DNA from: Paenibacillus polygoni | GTDB taxonomy: Bacteria; Bacillota; Bacilli; Paenibacillales; Paenibacillaceae | Assembly (NCBI RefSeq): GCF_030263935.1 | Contig: NZ_CP127162.1 | Location: 2,923,501-2,987,500, forward strand | DNA: 64,000 bases | Direction of reading: 5' to 3' | Shown here: piece after piece, positions 1 to 8,621 of the stretch | How positions within the stretch are numbered: the stretch's first letter is position 1 | Layout of the letters: each line of letters opens with the position of its first letter | Position numbers and translations under genes: made by a program | The notes under the pieces: generated by a model | Seen by the model: the letters and a program-made list of their open reading frames with translations, nothing else | The model's database searches: none | What the model was told of the DNA's origin: nothing

Positions 1-1090
1 TTGTAATTTTTTCTGGATTCGAACTAATTTTGATCGTATCCACCATTTCACCTTGCTCGTCTTCAATCGAAATCAGTTTATAAACTGCACCTAGTGCAGG
101 CTGATCATAGGCCGTAATTAACTTTGTTCCGACTCCCCACACATCGATTCGTGCGCCCTGGGATTTGAGGTTCATTATCGTATGTTCATCAAGATCATTA
201 GAAGCATAGATTTTGGCGTTCGTGTATCCTGCTTCATCGAGCATACGGCGGGCTTCCTTAGATAGATAAGCGAGATCACCGCTGTCCAAGCGAATACCTT
301 TAAAATGAATCCGATCACCAAGTTCATTCGCCACTTGAATCGCTGTGGGTACGCCAGATTTTAACGTGTCATAAGTATCCACTAAAAACACGCAATCTTG
401 ATGAACTTCGGCATATTTTCGAAATGCAATATACTCGTCACGATAGGCCTGCACCATGGAATGAGCATGGGTTCCTGCTATAGGGATACCAAACATTTTT
501 CCTGCTCTAACGTTAGAGGTAGCTTCAAACCCAGCTAGATAAGCAGCTCTTGTCCCCCATATCGCAGCATCCAGCTCTTGAGCCCTTCTTGTTCCGAATT
601 CAATGCATGAGTCATTACCCGCAACCTGCTTAATGCGAGAAGCTTTTGTAGCTATTAAAGTTTGAAAATTGACAATGTTCAGAATAGCCGTCTCTACAAG
701 CTGTGCTTCAGCAAGCGGCGCTTCAATGCGCATCAGCGGTTCATTCGCAAATACCAGTTCTCCTTCTTGCATTGATTTCACCGTACCAGTAAACCTTAAT
801 TTGCGCAGATATTCAAGATAATCTTCGTTATATCCTTCTTCTCTAAGAAACGCCAAATCGCTCTCGGTAAAACAAAAGTCGTGTAGATATCGAATGACGC
901 GTTCCAATCCAGCAAAAACAGCATATCCATTCTGAAAAGGAAGCTTGCGGAAGTACACTTCAAATACAGCTTTACGCTTATGTATTCCCTCTTTCCAATA
1001 GACCTCAGCCATATTTATCTGATACCGATCTGTATGGAGAGCTAAACTATCATCTAAATGATTATACTGCGTAAGTTTCATTTTTTTCAT
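1..1090 (-). CDS. pncB: Nicotinate phosphoribosyltransferase, C-terminus cut by window edge
   Basis: Converts nicotinate and PRPP to nicotinate mononucleotide, the entry step of NAD salvage in the cytoplasm. I translated the minus strand by eye: it begins MKKMKLTQYNHLDDS and contains family-typical stretches such as LHTDRYQINMAEVYW, EFGTRRAQ, GTHAHSMVQAYRDEY, DTYDTLKSG and RLDSGDLAYLS. About 363 codons are present and the gene runs off base 1. The start at 1090 has GGAGG nine bases upstream. The start codon overlaps the last stop of the upstream decayed isochorismatase-fold gene, so the two were probably once translationally coupled. Family assignment is secure; regulation by the upstream NUDIX-HTH protein is inference. 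Confidence 0.93.
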   Translation of the reverse strand, partial: MKKMKLTQYNHLDDSLALHTDRYQINMAEVYWKEGIHKRKAVFEVYFRKLPFQNGYAVFAGLERVIRYLHDFCFTESDLAFLREEGYNEDYLEYLRKLRFTGTVKSMQEGELVFANEPLMRIEAPLAEAQLVETAILNIVNFQTLIATKASRIKQVAGNDSCIEFGTRRAQELDAAIWGTRAAYLAGFEATSNVRAGKMFGIPIAGTHAHSMVQAYRDEYIAFRKYAEVHQDCVFLVDTYDTLKSGVPTAIQVANELGDRIHFKGIRLDSGDLAYLSKEARRMLDEAGYTNAKIYASNDLDEHTIMNLKSQGARIDVWGVGTKLITAYDQPALGAVYKLISIEDEQGEMVDTIKISSNPEKIT

Positions 1091-1574
1091 TTCACTATTC
1101 CTCCATTTCTATAGATCGCTGAGCCTAGTGTCCCAGCAAAATGCGCAGTGCCAAGTGATAACCGCTTGATCATAAGCTTGCAACGGCATCTTCATGAATA
1201 ACAAGCCTGAAACCGGTCCCTTGAAACGCGCTGTATCTCGTCTTATCTATCCAAAATACATGATTATCATCTTTATGATCTTCATATATTTTCCCCAAAC
1301 CTCCGAATAGTTTGCGTCCGCTTGCACCTTCTATGTTGTGCGGAGGGAAAAGTTTCGTTTCAGGGTGATAGGAATCTTCTTTATGATGAAGATCGATTGT
1401 AAAAAAGACATCCTCCTGATTATGAATATAAACTCATTTGTTATTGCGTTAATCCTTTTCTTCAATTCTTTGACCCGGTTTTCCACAGGTGAGTGCTCCA
1501 TCCTTTGCAACAAAATCATTTGTATAATCAATATTGATCAGGGCTTTTTCATCTTCATTGGTAACATCTCCTTT
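1087..1574 (-). pseudogene. Decayed nicotinamidase/isochorismatase-family hydrolase
   Basis: Reading the minus strand in several frames recovers an isochorismatase-fold amidase. After AAAGGAG (1568-1574) and ATG at 1558, an A-run seems one base short; with one more A the frame would read MKKALINIDYTNDFVA, then DGALTCGKPGQRIEEK. An extra base and then two extra bases shift the frame before EDVFFTIDLHHKEDSYHPET, KLFPPHNIEGASGRKLFGG and DNHVFWIDKTRYSAF. The part that should carry the catalytic Cys (VCTD.C.L-type motif) is missing: SAFQGT runs straight into RLVIHEDAVAS. The tail (HFAGTLGSAI) is in another frame and stops inside the pncB start. At least four lesions plus a deletion make this a true pseudogene. 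A nicotinamidase (PncA-like) role before decay is inferred from the pncB neighbour. Confidence 0.82.
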
Positions 1575-1585
1575 ATTATTTGTTT

Positions 1586-1605
1586 TAACTATTATCCTTT
1601 TGTTA
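1586..1605 (-). promoter_or_regulatory. Palindrome TAAC-N12-GTTA upstream of the pncA-like remnant/pncB
   Basis: The minus strand reads TAACAAAAGGATAATAGTTA just before the ribosome binding site of the decayed nicotinamidase-like gene. It matches the element at 2543-2562 at 18 of 20 positions. Both keep TAAC-N12-GTTA and the GATAAT core. Candidate operator of the NUDIX-HTH regulator encoded next door; binding is inference. Confidence 0.5.
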
Positions 1606-1686
1606 ATTATTATAGCGAAAAGCAGCGAATATTATTTTTCACCTACCTTTTACTTCTGCTATATATATTCACATACACGTTTAGGA

Positions 1687-1726
1687 GGCACTTCACAGAT
1701 GATTGCAAAGGTGATTGCGAAGTGCC
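1687..1726. other. Inverted repeat after the NUDIX gene
   Basis: GGCACTTC (1687-1694) pairs with GAAGTGCC (1719-1726) around a 24-base loop. It lies between the stop of the NUDIX-HTH gene and the pncA/pncB promoter region. There is no clear T-run, so terminator function is uncertain. Confidence 0.3.
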
Positions 1727-1747
1727 CTTACTTTAGAGACAATCAGA

Positions 1748-2524
1748 TTATAGCTTCGCATGATAGATGGACTTATGAAGTTGTACGTCTACAAACCGAT
1801 ATAATTGAGTCGGCCTTTTCGAAGTTCTTGTGGTCTTCTGTCCGGTTACTTCCTCAATAAAAGGCAAGGATTTAATTTTTCGAGCAAAGGCTGCTTCAAG
1901 GGCGATCGCCGAATCATTCGTTACCGTGAGAAGAACAGCCTGAAGTTCAGAATAAGTAAACTCTTCCGGTAGGAACTGCTTTGCAGCTGTCGTCTCAAGC
2001 AGCTTCTGCCTAATCACTTGTATGGCATCCGTAATGATCTTCGCATGGTCGAAGGCAAGATCTAGTTCAAGCACCTCACTTACGGAGAAAAGCTGAACAT
2101 CAGATGCGTCGTCATTCGCTTCTCTTGCTGAGAGTTTATGTTCAGGTACAATCGCAAAATGTGCATTGGTTATAATCCAGCCTCTAGGATCGCGACCTGG
2201 TTTGTCATAGACCCCAAAGTGTTCCAAATGAATATTTTGAATTCCGGTTTCTTCGTACAGCTCACGCTCAGCACTTTGAAAAGCGGTTTCCTTCGCATCT
2301 ACAAAGCCACCGGGGAGCGCCCATTTCCCAGCCTCAATATTAGGCCTTCCTTCCCCATCAACCATACTTCTTTGGATCAGCATAATTTTAAGATCCATTA
2401 CAGGGGGTCTGAATTCTTGATTCTTAACGGGGACAATGGTAAAAACAGCAATGTCCGAAGTATATCCATCAGGGGTTCTGTATTTTTTAATATCATATTG
2501 TTCTAGGGCTGCTTTATTAGACAT
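1748..2524 (-). CDS. NUDIX hydrolase with C-terminal winged helix, NrtR-like
   Basis: 258 aa. The N-terminal NUDIX domain has an intact Nudix box (GFVDAKE, then RELYEETGI, fitting G-x5-E-x7-RE-U-x-EE-x-G-U) at about residues 73-95, so hydrolysis of a nucleoside diphosphate such as ADP-ribose is possible. The C-terminal ~90 residues (FTYSELQAVLLTVTNDSAIA... to RPTQLYRFV) look like the winged helix of NrtR-type NAD regulators. Start ATG 2524 is chosen because AAGGAG lies nine bases upstream; the TTG eight codons earlier would overlap that site. Next to pncB and a nicotinamidase remnant, a role as NAD-salvage regulator is likely; a plain ADP-ribose pyrophosphatase is the alternative. Confidence 0.8.
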   Translation of the reverse strand: MSNKAALEQYDIKKYRTPDGYTSDIAVFTIVPVKNQEFRPPVMDLKIMLIQRSMVDGEGRPNIEAGKWALPGGFVDAKETAFQSAERELYEETGIQNIHLEHFGVYDKPGRDPRGWIITNAHFAIVPEHKLSAREANDDASDVQLFSVSEVLELDLAFDHAKIITDAIQVIRQKLLETTAAKQFLPEEFTYSELQAVLLTVTNDSAIALEAAFARKIKSLPFIEEVTGQKTTRTSKRPTQLYRFVDVQLHKSIYHAKL

Positions 2525-2542
2525 CGCATTACTCTCCTTAGA

Positions 2543-2562
2543 TAACAATTATCATTTTGTTA
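2543..2562 (-). promoter_or_regulatory. Palindrome TAAC-N12-GTTA upstream of the NUDIX-HTH gene
   Basis: The minus strand reads TAACAAAATGATAATTGTTA and has the longer inverted repeat TAACAA-N8-TTGTTA. It ends 18 bases before the start codon, beside the Shine-Dalgarno sequence, a position suited to repression. Same element as at 1586-1605, which suggests one regulator for both units and autoregulation. Confidence 0.5.
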
Positions 2563-2687
2563 ATTGTATTATATGCATGAAGGGTATGTATGTCAACCAA
2601 TATTTACCTATTTTTCTTTTTCTAAGTTTTACTTATCATCTTGAAATTAGATTACCCTCGGCTCTCCTTGCCTATTACATTTAGCGC

Positions 2688-2737
2688 AATAAAAAAAGAC
2701 TACAGGCAAACTAGTATAGCTAGTTTGTCTATAGTCT
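2688..2737 (-). terminator. Intrinsic terminator of the TerB-ATPase-helicase operon
   Basis: Long stem pairing 2697-2714 with 2720-2737 around a short loop, followed on the minus strand by TTTTTTTATT. It lies just after the helicase stop codon. A close relative of this hairpin recurs at 22141-22189. Confidence 0.8.
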
Positions 2738-2780
2738 GGACTTGTCCACTTAAGAATGAGATTTTTAAAAAAATAGTTAG

Positions 2781-4985
2781 TTAAACCTGCGTCGTTGAAT
2801 ATCGATCTATTAATACTTTCGCAAGTCCTTCTAAATCAAGACCATCTACATGAAATGCGGTACGAACAAGCTGCGGAGATACAAACTCATCATATTTACT
2901 GAGATAAGGAGCCTCATCTTCATCAAGAAGTGTACTTGCGTCCTTATTGTTCTCAAGTTCGGACAAAATCGCTTTCCAGATTGCTGATTCATCCGTATTC
3001 CCGGCAACCACCATATAATAGGGTTCCATTGGAACGAGAGATCGAAGTTCAAGCCGTCCCGCGAGGTTATGCTTCAGCATGCGTTCAAGGGTACGAAACT
3101 GCTTACTGCCTGCCCAAGGTAAAATAAAAAACGAGTCTCCTCCTGCCGGAATAACGACACTTTTCAAAAGTCCGCTTTCTCTCACAAGCCTTCTCGCACG
3201 CTCAAGTCGATTAGCTGCACTTGGTGTAAGGTAAGGATAGAGATCATCACTCTCCAGTACCTCGCGCATTTTCTGTATCACCAGTGTATGAATATCTCCG
3301 CCCGCACCGAGCCAAAGCGTGTCCACCTTGCCTTTAGCCGATTTTACATATAAGGATTTATGCTTCGTATCTACTTCTTCTACTTTCCATAGCTTGCCTG
3401 CAAGTGAGAAACAATAACCTGGCGGGGGAACCGTGGTGATCGAGCCAATCTCCTCCGAACCGTTATATACGGTATGCTCTTCATCATCTTTAAACACCGC
3501 ATAGAATCGGTAGTTATTCACAATTTTTTCCCCGCCTAGTCCGATGATGAGCGTTCCTTCCTCTGTCCGCTCTATATGATCGATATCAAGGAGATACTGC
3601 AGGAACGTTTTATATTCAGCAGGTTCAATCTGCCGAAATGAAGGAAGCGTAAGCACCGCTCTAGCCAGCTCAGCAGGTTCTGCCTCTCCCATGCTTTTCA
3701 GTGTACTCATCGTTTGATGATAGAGTACGCCTATTGGTTTTTTACGGATGTAGACTGGTTCGACCCATTTATGCCTTACGTATAGCTCCGTTACTGCAAT
3801 GGCACGAAGCAAAGTCCACGGCATTCGGGCTGGGAGTTCTGCCTCTTCATCCTCTTCTTCGGGACACAGAAACAGCATCTCAGATGCCTGATCTCCCCTT
3901 CGGCCAGACCTTCCAAGACGCTGGACAAAGCTTGAACAGCTATAAGGCGCACCTAACTGAATCACGCGCTCCAGCTCGCCGAGATCAATTCCGAGTTCGA
4001 GCGTTAATGTTGCCGCTGCTACTGCCGGGCCTTGCCCGGTACGAAGGGCATTTTCTGTTTCTTCTCTCAGCATAGCGGAGATGCTTCCATGATGAACATG
4101 GAATACATCTCGCTGTTCTCTTTTTGCAGCAATTCGTCTCAGTTCAAGCGTAGTTAATTCTGCATCGGACCGGCTGTTCGTAAATACTAGCGCTTTTTTT
4201 AGATGGGTTACATCGTATAGATAATCGTAGTAGGCTTTTTTAGCCAGTTCCAGTTGTTCCGCCTGCTTCTCGTCTCTCGCATCCGGGAACGAGAAATGAT
4301 CGATCGAGATTCGCAGTTTCCGTCTTCCTTGCGGGGATACCACCTCCACCGCTTGAGGCGTACCCTCTCCAAGCCATCCAGCTGCTGCATCATAATCACT
4401 CAGTGTCGCAGATAAACCGATTCTTCTTGGCTTGCAGGAGGCCATTCGCTGAATACGAGTTAGCTGGGAGATCACCTGCATTCCTCGATCTGCGCCCATA
4501 AATGCATGAACTTCATCAATAATAATGTACCTGAGGTCATGGAACAGGGCAGGTATGGCATTCGGACGATTCATCAGGAGTCCCTCTAAGGATTCAGGTG
4601 TAATCTGAAGTACGCCCGATGGCTTTTGCATCAGTTTTGTTTTCTCTGCTTGGCTGACATCTCCATGCCAGTGCCACACGGGAACTTGTCCTTCTTTCAG
4701 CAGATCACTAACCCGTTCAAACTGATCGTTAATGAGTGCTTTAAGAGGGCCAATATATAGAATCCCTACCGATTCAGATGGATCATGATACAGCTCCGTT
4801 AACGCAGGAAAAAAAGCAGCTTCCGTCTTCCCCGAAGCTGTTCCGGATGCGATAAGCAGATGATGATCTGTGTCAAAAAGGACACGGCAGGCTTCTACCT
4901 GCGCTTCACGCAGTGTGTCCCATTTCTTTTTGTATATAAATTCTTGAATGAACGGTGCCAGTCTTCTGAAGGGCCCGCTGCTCAT
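2781..4985 (-). CDS. Lhr-like superfamily 2 DEAD/DEAH helicase (BrxHI-like)
   Basis: 734 aa ATP-dependent nucleic-acid helicase. Visible SF2 motifs in order: Walker A GTASGKT (residues 48-54), Ia PLKAL (80-84), Ib TPESL (129-133), II DEVH (157-160), III SAT (192-194), IV ALVFTNSR (265-272), V TLELGIDLG (about 328-336) and VI QRLGRSGRRG (355-364). About 370 C-terminal residues of unassigned accessory sequence follow, as in Lhr-type and BREX BrxHI helicases. The start overlaps the ATPase stop by four bases (ATGA) and has GGAG upstream, so it is the last gene of a coupled three-gene operon. The pairing with a BrxD-like ATPase supports a BrxHI-like role; the substrate is unknown. Confidence 0.85.
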   Translation of the reverse strand: MSSGPFRRLAPFIQEFIYKKKWDTLREAQVEACRVLFDTDHHLLIASGTASGKTEAAFFPALTELYHDPSESVGILYIGPLKALINDQFERVSDLLKEGQVPVWHWHGDVSQAEKTKLMQKPSGVLQITPESLEGLLMNRPNAIPALFHDLRYIIIDEVHAFMGADRGMQVISQLTRIQRMASCKPRRIGLSATLSDYDAAAGWLGEGTPQAVEVVSPQGRRKLRISIDHFSFPDARDEKQAEQLELAKKAYYDYLYDVTHLKKALVFTNSRSDAELTTLELRRIAAKREQRDVFHVHHGSISAMLREETENALRTGQGPAVAAATLTLELGIDLGELERVIQLGAPYSCSSFVQRLGRSGRRGDQASEMLFLCPEEEDEEAELPARMPWTLLRAIAVTELYVRHKWVEPVYIRKKPIGVLYHQTMSTLKSMGEAEPAELARAVLTLPSFRQIEPAEYKTFLQYLLDIDHIERTEEGTLIIGLGGEKIVNNYRFYAVFKDDEEHTVYNGSEEIGSITTVPPPGYCFSLAGKLWKVEEVDTKHKSLYVKSAKGKVDTLWLGAGGDIHTLVIQKMREVLESDDLYPYLTPSAANRLERARRLVRESGLLKSVVIPAGGDSFFILPWAGSKQFRTLERMLKHNLAGRLELRSLVPMEPYYMVVAGNTDESAIWKAILSELENNKDASTLLDEDEAPYLSKYDEFVSPQLVRTAFHVDGLDLEGLAKVLIDRYSTTQV

Positions 4986-6322
4986 AGTTCAAACTCCGTG
5001 AATAAATCATCCAGCTCGTCCTTGTCCCTAGATGGATTCACTTTTTGGCTGCCGGCAAATACCGCTTCTTTCTCACCGAGCAATCCTTCAAATGTTGCTT
5101 CCGGATGCTGATGCAAAGTATGAAGAAGATCCATAAAGTCCCTGACCACTTCACGCGTGGTTAACATCTCTTCGGCGCCGAGCCGTCCAACAGCTGCTTG
5201 CATAAACGCGATCAACTGTTCATCGGTTAGCTGTGCTTCGTATCCAAAATGCATCGCGTGAATATCGCGCAGTTTTTGCAGCAAGATAAGAATCTCTTCA
5301 TGAGATAACAAGTCCAGCTTTAATATAGGTGAAGTGTACGTTTTGAGCGCACCGCCGCCATAACGTCCATCGATCAGTCTTGAGCGCAGGGCATCATAAC
5401 TAAACAGCCCTCTTCGTTCATCTTCAACAAATTGCGGAGTTCCGCCCATGTAAATCCCCAAATGTTCTGCTTTCCCTTGCATCGTATCGTTGAACATGGT
5501 CAGCAGTTTTTCGTAGTTACTCTGCCGCGATATCGTGTTCGTAATCTTATAAAGATTAACCCCTTCATCGATGAAAAGCAGTAGTCCCTTATAGCCGATT
5601 TTCGCAGCAAATTCAGACCATAGTTTCATATAATCATACCAGTTGTCATCATCAATAATTACGCCAACACCAAGCTCCTTGCGCGCTTCCGTCTTTGTAG
5701 GGACTTCACCCCGAAGCCATCTCAGTGCAGCTGCTTTACGGTCCTCGTCTGCAAGTTTATAACCCGACCAATAAGCGGCAAGAACTTTAGCGAAATCAAA
5801 TCCATGCACAAGATTCTGCATGTCACTCGTTACTGCGTAGATTTTCATTTCGACCGCTTCATTCATTGCCGGGTCATCCGGGCGCAGACCACTACTCATC
5901 ATCACTTCCTGCTGAAGGGAAGCAATCCATTTTTGCAGCATGATTTCAAGTGCACCGCCGTCAGGCCTCGTCTTCGTTGATAAATGCATCATCAGTTCAC
6001 GATAGGTTGCGAGACCTTGGCCTTTTGTTCCCACAAGTCGGCGCTCCGGTGATAAATCGGCATCCGCTACTACAAAATCACGATCCATGGCATAGCCCCG
6101 AATCATCTGCAGCAAAAAGCTTTTCCCGCTCCCGTATCGTCCTGTAATCAGCCGAAAAGCAGCCCCGCCTTCCGCAATATTATCCATGTCTCTCAGGATC
6201 GATTCGACCTCCGGTTTCCGTCCAACCGCGATATGTTCTAGACCCACTCTTGGCACGACCCCTGCGGTTAAAGAATTGACGAGTGCTGTCGTTAGTCTTT
6301 TTGGTATTTTCAGTTGTTTCAT
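4982..6322 (-). CDS. P-loop ATPase, DUF2791/BrxD-like
   Basis: 446 aa from ATG 6322 (450 from the GTG at 6334). Walker A GRYGSGKS lies at about residues 61-68 and Walker B LLLFIDEGVN near 247-256. The pattern of an N-terminal 'P-RVGLEHIAVGR.PE' segment before the P-loop and IYMGGTPQFVEDERRGLFSY.ALRSRL after Walker B fits the BREX ATP-binding family (DUF2791, BrxD). The ATG is preferred because AGAGG sits 11 bases before it, directly after the TerB stop codon; the GTG has no useful spacing. It overlaps the helicase by four bases. Probably an ATP-driven switch or loader working with the helicase; that role is inferred from the family pair in type 2 BREX. Confidence 0.83.
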   Translation of the reverse strand: MKQLKIPKRLTTALVNSLTAGVVPRVGLEHIAVGRKPEVESILRDMDNIAEGGAAFRLITGRYGSGKSFLLQMIRGYAMDRDFVVADADLSPERRLVGTKGQGLATYRELMMHLSTKTRPDGGALEIMLQKWIASLQQEVMMSSGLRPDDPAMNEAVEMKIYAVTSDMQNLVHGFDFAKVLAAYWSGYKLADEDRKAAALRWLRGEVPTKTEARKELGVGVIIDDDNWYDYMKLWSEFAAKIGYKGLLLFIDEGVNLYKITNTISRQSNYEKLLTMFNDTMQGKAEHLGIYMGGTPQFVEDERRGLFSYDALRSRLIDGRYGGGALKTYTSPILKLDLLSHEEILILLQKLRDIHAMHFGYEAQLTDEQLIAFMQAAVGRLGAEEMLTTREVVRDFMDLLHTLHQHPEATFEGLLGEKEAVFAGSQKVNPSRDKDELDDLFTEFEL

Positions 6323-6336
6323 GAAGCCGTTCACCT

Positions 6337-8472
6337 CTATTCATCCGTATAACTCAAAGTTTGTAATGCTTCTATATATTCTTCTGTAATCTCTTCCCCA
6401 TCAATCAAAATATCACCGATAATCTCCATCGATATTTCGTTAATTTCTTCTATCATTAGTTCAGGCATGGACCCCGCCTTAGTAGCGATCCTTTGCAGCT
6501 CAGCAGACCCTTTTTGATCCCTAAGTATATAGAGAACTTCCAGTTGAGCTGCGCTTAACCGCTCCGCCAGCTCCTGCCATTCTTCCTCCATATTGTCGGT
6601 ATTCCACACGAAGTGATAACCTGGCTGTTCCACACTTGTAACAGAATTCATTTCTACATTGGTCGTTTCTGCACCAGTGGTTTCTGCACCATGCGTTTCT
6701 TCACCAGTCGTTTCTACATCGGTAGTTTTCACGTCAGTCTCTTCTATGACAGAACTTTTTGCGACCGTCCTTTCAACCTCAGTTCTTTCTACAAAAGTCT
6801 CTTCTGCCTTCCAAATTTCTATATTAGGAGATTGATCTTCATCTGCAGGTGGAGGGCTGTATAGCACAGAACCGCCAAAATTCATCTCGGTTTGGATCGT
6901 TTGCAGTTTACCTGGATTCGGTGCAGCTTGCTTTCTCCGCGTACCAACATTACCTGCTTCTGTTGCAGTATGTGTTGCATTATTATCATCAATCGTCAGC
7001 ATGTCTCTTACTTCTTCCGACTCTTGCTGTAAACGTCTTAACTTCTTCGTATTAATCTTCACTGCAGGACGAGCTTTCTTCGCTGCTTGTACTTCACGTT
7101 CTTTTATTTCTCTTCTGAGGTAACGGGTTACCAGCTCTTCCACCTCGGATTCCAACTTCACTCCGCGAAGCCGTCCTTTAACCCCCATCAATTCACGAAG
7201 CTTATTCTCCGTAAAACGCACCAGCTGTGTTAAATAGGCACGAAGCGGTGGATGCTCGCTGATCGGAAACACCCTGACTTCGGCGTGTTTTCCATAAAAA
7301 TCATGATCATACACCGCACTGCGGAATAATATCCTCTTACTTGTCACTTCTTCAGGCCAAAAACGATGGATTAGACGAAGCCCATGCTTTTTCAACCAGT
7401 ACCGATCAACTAAGGCGATCACCTTAGGCGCATAAGTTTTCATCTCTTTACGTCCTTGTTCCTTGAAAAAGCTGCTCTGTTCTGCATTATAATCTATTAA
7501 CATCATTAGCATATCCCAAGACAAATCTAAAGGATCTGAAGTAAACCTGCGCATCCATTCGCGTTCCTTTAATTCGTCAGACAGTTTGCGCGGAATTTTC
7601 TCCATGAGCTCTTTATATGGCATTTCAAGTCCGTGTACTAAGCAAAAATCAAATATCCATTCGCGCATGTACATATCAATCTTCTTTTCGCGTTCTCCAT
7701 AACCAAACCAGACTTCGTCCAGTAAAGCGAGACCTTCCTCTGGAGCAGACCAACCTACACCATGAATCAGTTCATAGATATAAAGAAACAAGTAGGATAG
7801 ATCTGTATCTGGATATCTGCCTTGTTTTACTTCCTTACGCCAATAAAAATACCATCTCTTCTGGGCTGAACTCATCTGTTCATAGGTTGGCCAGTACGCC
7901 CGATAAGAGACAAAGGGTGCTTCCGAACAAACGACAGATTCAAATTCTCTGGCCTGCTTCACAAAAGTTTGCTCACGTGTAAGGAATATGAACTGCTTCT
8001 CCCAATCAGCATCCCGTTCAAACGTTTGTGGAGACACGACAAGGTTCCCTTTCCGCTTCAACGTATCTTCTGGCATCATGATTGGTTTTACTTTGTCTAT
8101 ATCAAAAGCAGGATCAACCTCCCTGTTATATAAGGGAGCCGGAGTCTTGTTGTTCTTTACTTGCTTAGTTAAGAAGACGTCTTCACTGCTCTCCTCATTC
8201 CATGGATTCCAGTCGTCCACCTGCATATCATCTAGAAAATCAAGCCCGTCCCATTCAGCGTCAATAGGCACATAAGTAAGATCCTGAACTTCTTCCTCAG
8301 GTTCTGAAAGGGCATGAGAAAAATCTTCTCTTCTCGGAATCTCTGCTTCTTTCTCTTCATCCATCCATTCGTATTCCGCAAAGCGAATCTCATTCTTCTG
8401 ATGAATAGATTGCTTCGGGATCGATTTCCCGTCATTTGCACTTCGCTGAATCCTATTCTGATTATCATCCAT
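6337..8472 (-). CDS. TerB_N/TerB_C domain protein, first gene of BrxD-BrxHI-like operon
   Basis: 711 aa, very acidic N-terminus (about 1-110). Residues 190-240 match the TerB_N signature: WPTYEQMSSAQKRWYFYWR followed by TDLSYLFLYIYELIHG. The last ~75 residues (AERLSAAQLEVLYILRD... to EALQTLSYTDE) fit TerB_C. Between them a Lys/Arg-rich stretch is followed by a ten-unit pentapeptide repeat (VERT/DVETT/GAETT type). TerB-family domains occur in tellurite/stress and phage-defence associated operons and are thought to act as metal-binding or docking scaffolds. GGAGG lies nine bases before the start. Two bases separate its stop from the GTG of the ATPase frame. Its role as sensor or scaffold is inference. 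Confidence 0.8.
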   Translation of the reverse strand: MDDNQNRIQRSANDGKSIPKQSIHQKNEIRFAEYEWMDEEKEAEIPRREDFSHALSEPEEEVQDLTYVPIDAEWDGLDFLDDMQVDDWNPWNEESSEDVFLTKQVKNNKTPAPLYNREVDPAFDIDKVKPIMMPEDTLKRKGNLVVSPQTFERDADWEKQFIFLTREQTFVKQAREFESVVCSEAPFVSYRAYWPTYEQMSSAQKRWYFYWRKEVKQGRYPDTDLSYLFLYIYELIHGVGWSAPEEGLALLDEVWFGYGEREKKIDMYMREWIFDFCLVHGLEMPYKELMEKIPRKLSDELKEREWMRRFTSDPLDLSWDMLMMLIDYNAEQSSFFKEQGRKEMKTYAPKVIALVDRYWLKKHGLRLIHRFWPEEVTSKRILFRSAVYDHDFYGKHAEVRVFPISEHPPLRAYLTQLVRFTENKLRELMGVKGRLRGVKLESEVEELVTRYLRREIKEREVQAAKKARPAVKINTKKLRRLQQESEEVRDMLTIDDNNATHTATEAGNVGTRRKQAAPNPGKLQTIQTEMNFGGSVLYSPPPADEDQSPNIEIWKAEETFVERTEVERTVAKSSVIEETDVKTTDVETTGEETHGAETTGAETTNVEMNSVTSVEQPGYHFVWNTDNMEEEWQELAERLSAAQLEVLYILRDQKGSAELQRIATKAGSMPELMIEEINEISMEIIGDILIDGEEITEEYIEALQTLSYTDE
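6646..6795 (-). repeat. 15-bp coding tandem repeat (10 pentapeptides) in the TerB gene
   Basis: Ten consecutive 15-base units encode FVERT, EVERT, VAKSS, VIEET, DVKTT, DVETT, GEETH, GAETT, GAETT and NVEMN. The Thr/Glu linker sits between the central region and the TerB_C domain. Such in-frame arrays can change length by slippage without frameshift. Confidence 0.85.
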
Positions 8473-8621
8473 AAAGGCTATACCTCCATCACGATTTCAT
8501 TATAACAAATCACTTCCTATCAAAGGAGGGTTAAAATAACTTCTGGAATTTATTGTTTAACATTAAGGAATCGTTTAAGATCTTTTATATGACAACCAAG
8601 ACTACTAAAAGGAGTTTATTT

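Noticed and set aside
1338..1860. Plus-strand open frames of 132 and 108 aa near pncB
   Set aside because: They are antisense to the decayed nicotinamidase-like gene and its upstream region; no binding site or recognisable sequence.
3701..4075. 124-aa plus-strand open frame within the helicase gene
   Set aside because: Antisense shadow of a motif-rich, clearly coding minus-strand gene.
2781..8472. Complete BREX or Lhr-containing known defence system
   Set aside because: No methylase, PglZ phosphatase or other BREX core gene; only the ATPase-helicase pair matches.
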